Origin: Vulcanimicrobiota bacterium
Lineage (GTDB): Bacteria > Vulcanimicrobiota > Vulcanimicrobiia > Vulcanimicrobiales > Vulcanimicrobiaceae
Assembly: GCA_019233415.1 (NCBI GenBank)
Contig: JAFAMK010000371.1
Location: forward strand, 1-7,695
Length of the DNA stretch: 7,695 bases
Reading direction: 5' to 3'
Shown: piece by piece, positions 6,950 to 7,695 of the stretch
Layout of the letters: the number at the start of each line of letters is the position of its first letter
Numbering within the stretch: position 1 is the stretch's first letter
Made by a program: the position numbers and the translations under genes
The notes under the pieces: generated by a model
What the model saw: the letters and a program-made list of their open reading frames with translations, nothing else
What the model was told of the DNA's origin: nothing
The model's database searches: none

Positions 6950-7695
6950 ATGAACAGACAAGCTCTCGTCGGCATCTTCACCATCGTCGCCCTGGCGGGT
7001 TTGTTCGGCTTCGCCCTGGTGCTGGCGAACGTCGGCACGCAGGGGCGCTACAAGATCGGCATCCACTTCAAGTCCGCCGCCGGCCTGCACAAGGGCGCGC
7101 TGGTCTACGAAAGCGGCGTCGTGGTCGGCATCGTTGACCAGACGAACCTGATCCCCGACGACTTCACGGTCGAAGTGATCCTCGCGATCAACAACAACGT
7201 CGACGTCCCGCGCAACGCGAACTTCATCATCCAGGCGCCGCTGACCGGCGACTCGTCGCTCGAAATCGTCCCCGTCGTTCCACGGCCCACGCCGGGTATC
7301 GAGGGGGGGCCGACGAACGCGCCCGCGGCCGTCGCCGTCCTGCCGCGCGAGGTTCTGCCGATCGACCAGCAGCCGAGGGGGACGAACCCCGCGACGGTCC
7401 AGGACCTGCTCGACCAGGGCCAGGGCGAGGTGCGCCGGCTCGACACGATGCTCGCCGAACTCGAGCAGCGCGAGCCGAAGCTGCTCAACACGCTGCAGTC
7501 GGCGCTGAACAACGCCAACGACGTCAGCGTCACGACGAAGCAAGCCTTCACGCTGCTTTCGGCGCGGATCGACACGCTGACCAGCACGCTGCAGGTCGCG
7601 CTCGCGAGCGGCAGCCGGAACATCAACGACCTGACCGGCCAGCTCGATGCGGCGGTGCGCCGCAACACCGGGCACTTCGACACCATCGTCGCGGC
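6950..7695 (+). CDS. mlaD: MlaD-type MCE-domain lipid-binding protein, 3' end outside the window
   Basis: Periplasmic, membrane-anchored MCE protein that forms a hexameric ring on MlaFE and channels lipids. The window holds 248 codons plus two bases. One N-terminal span (residues 5-27) acts as a signal anchor, with RQ preceding it. The MCE domain occupies about 32-108: YKIGIHFKSAAGLHKG (34-49), the conserved GVVVGIV (56-62), PRNANFIIQAPLTGDSSLEI (87-106). A proline-rich linker (108-145, with VPRPTPG and a seven-G run in the DNA at 7303-7309) then leads to a long helical region from about 148 (VQDLLDQGQGEVRRLDTMLAE) to the edge, resembling the extended helices of long MCE proteins rather than the short E. 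coli MlaD. ATG 6950 has no recognisable ribosome binding site; coupling to mlaF is likely. Confidence 0.92.
   Translation, partial: MNRQALVGIFTIVALAGLFGFALVLANVGTQGRYKIGIHFKSAAGLHKGALVYESGVVVGIVDQTNLIPDDFTVEVILAINNNVDVPRNANFIIQAPLTGDSSLEIVPVVPRPTPGIEGGPTNAPAAVAVLPREVLPIDQQPRGTNPATVQDLLDQGQGEVRRLDTMLAELEQREPKLLNTLQSALNNANDVSVTTKQAFTLLSARIDTLTSTLQVALASGSRNINDLTGQLDAAVRRNTGHFDTIVA

Overview
This window reads as a stretch of ordinary chromosome from a GC-rich diderm bacterium. Most codons end in G or C, and an Mla-type lipid transport system implies an outer membrane. The set of genes (an NFACT/RqcH protein, gmk-rpoZ, glmS, rph, then mlaE-mlaF-mlaD) and the sequence style fit a little-cultured high-GC phylum such as Eremiobacterota (WPS-2) or a relative. 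That placement is a low-confidence impression, because no rRNA or other decisive marker is present.

Layout. Positions 1-1430 on the minus strand hold the N-terminal ~476 codons of an NFACT-family (RqcH/Rqc2/FbpA) ribosome quality-control protein, cut by the left edge. A 92-bp divergent gap follows, which carries one copy of a short dispersed repeat. From there every gene lies on the plus strand: gmk (from a probable CTG start at 1523), rpoZ, a 127-bp GC-rich gap with a strong hairpin, glmS, a second copy of the dispersed repeat that supplies the ATG of rph, then rph, a small unrecognised coiled-coil ORF, mlaE, mlaF, and the first 248 codons of mlaD, cut by the right edge.

How the genes work together. 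The left half is core information and precursor metabolism: rescue of stalled 50S subunits (RqcH), GMP to GDP (Gmk), the omega subunit of RNA polymerase, glucosamine-6-phosphate synthesis for the envelope (GlmS), and tRNA 3'-end trimming (RNase PH). The right half is an envelope lipid transporter: an MlaE permease, an MlaF ATPase and a membrane-anchored MlaD MCE protein. From rph onward the genes overlap or nearly touch (8-nt overlap, 1-nt overlap, 3-nt gap, 12-nt gap), so rph-orf110-mlaEFD is probably one transcription unit. No mlaB or mlaC homologue is visible, though the operon may continue beyond the right edge.

I found no mobile element, CRISPR array, tRNA, rRNA or evident new defence or biosynthetic system. 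The points most worth a second look are the probable CTG initiation codon of gmk with an exact AGGAGG ribosome binding site, the two copies of a 22-bp repeat that each abut a gene start in the coding direction and appear to supply initiation signals, the unrecognised ORF between rph and mlaE, and the hairpin-rich rpoZ-glmS gap.
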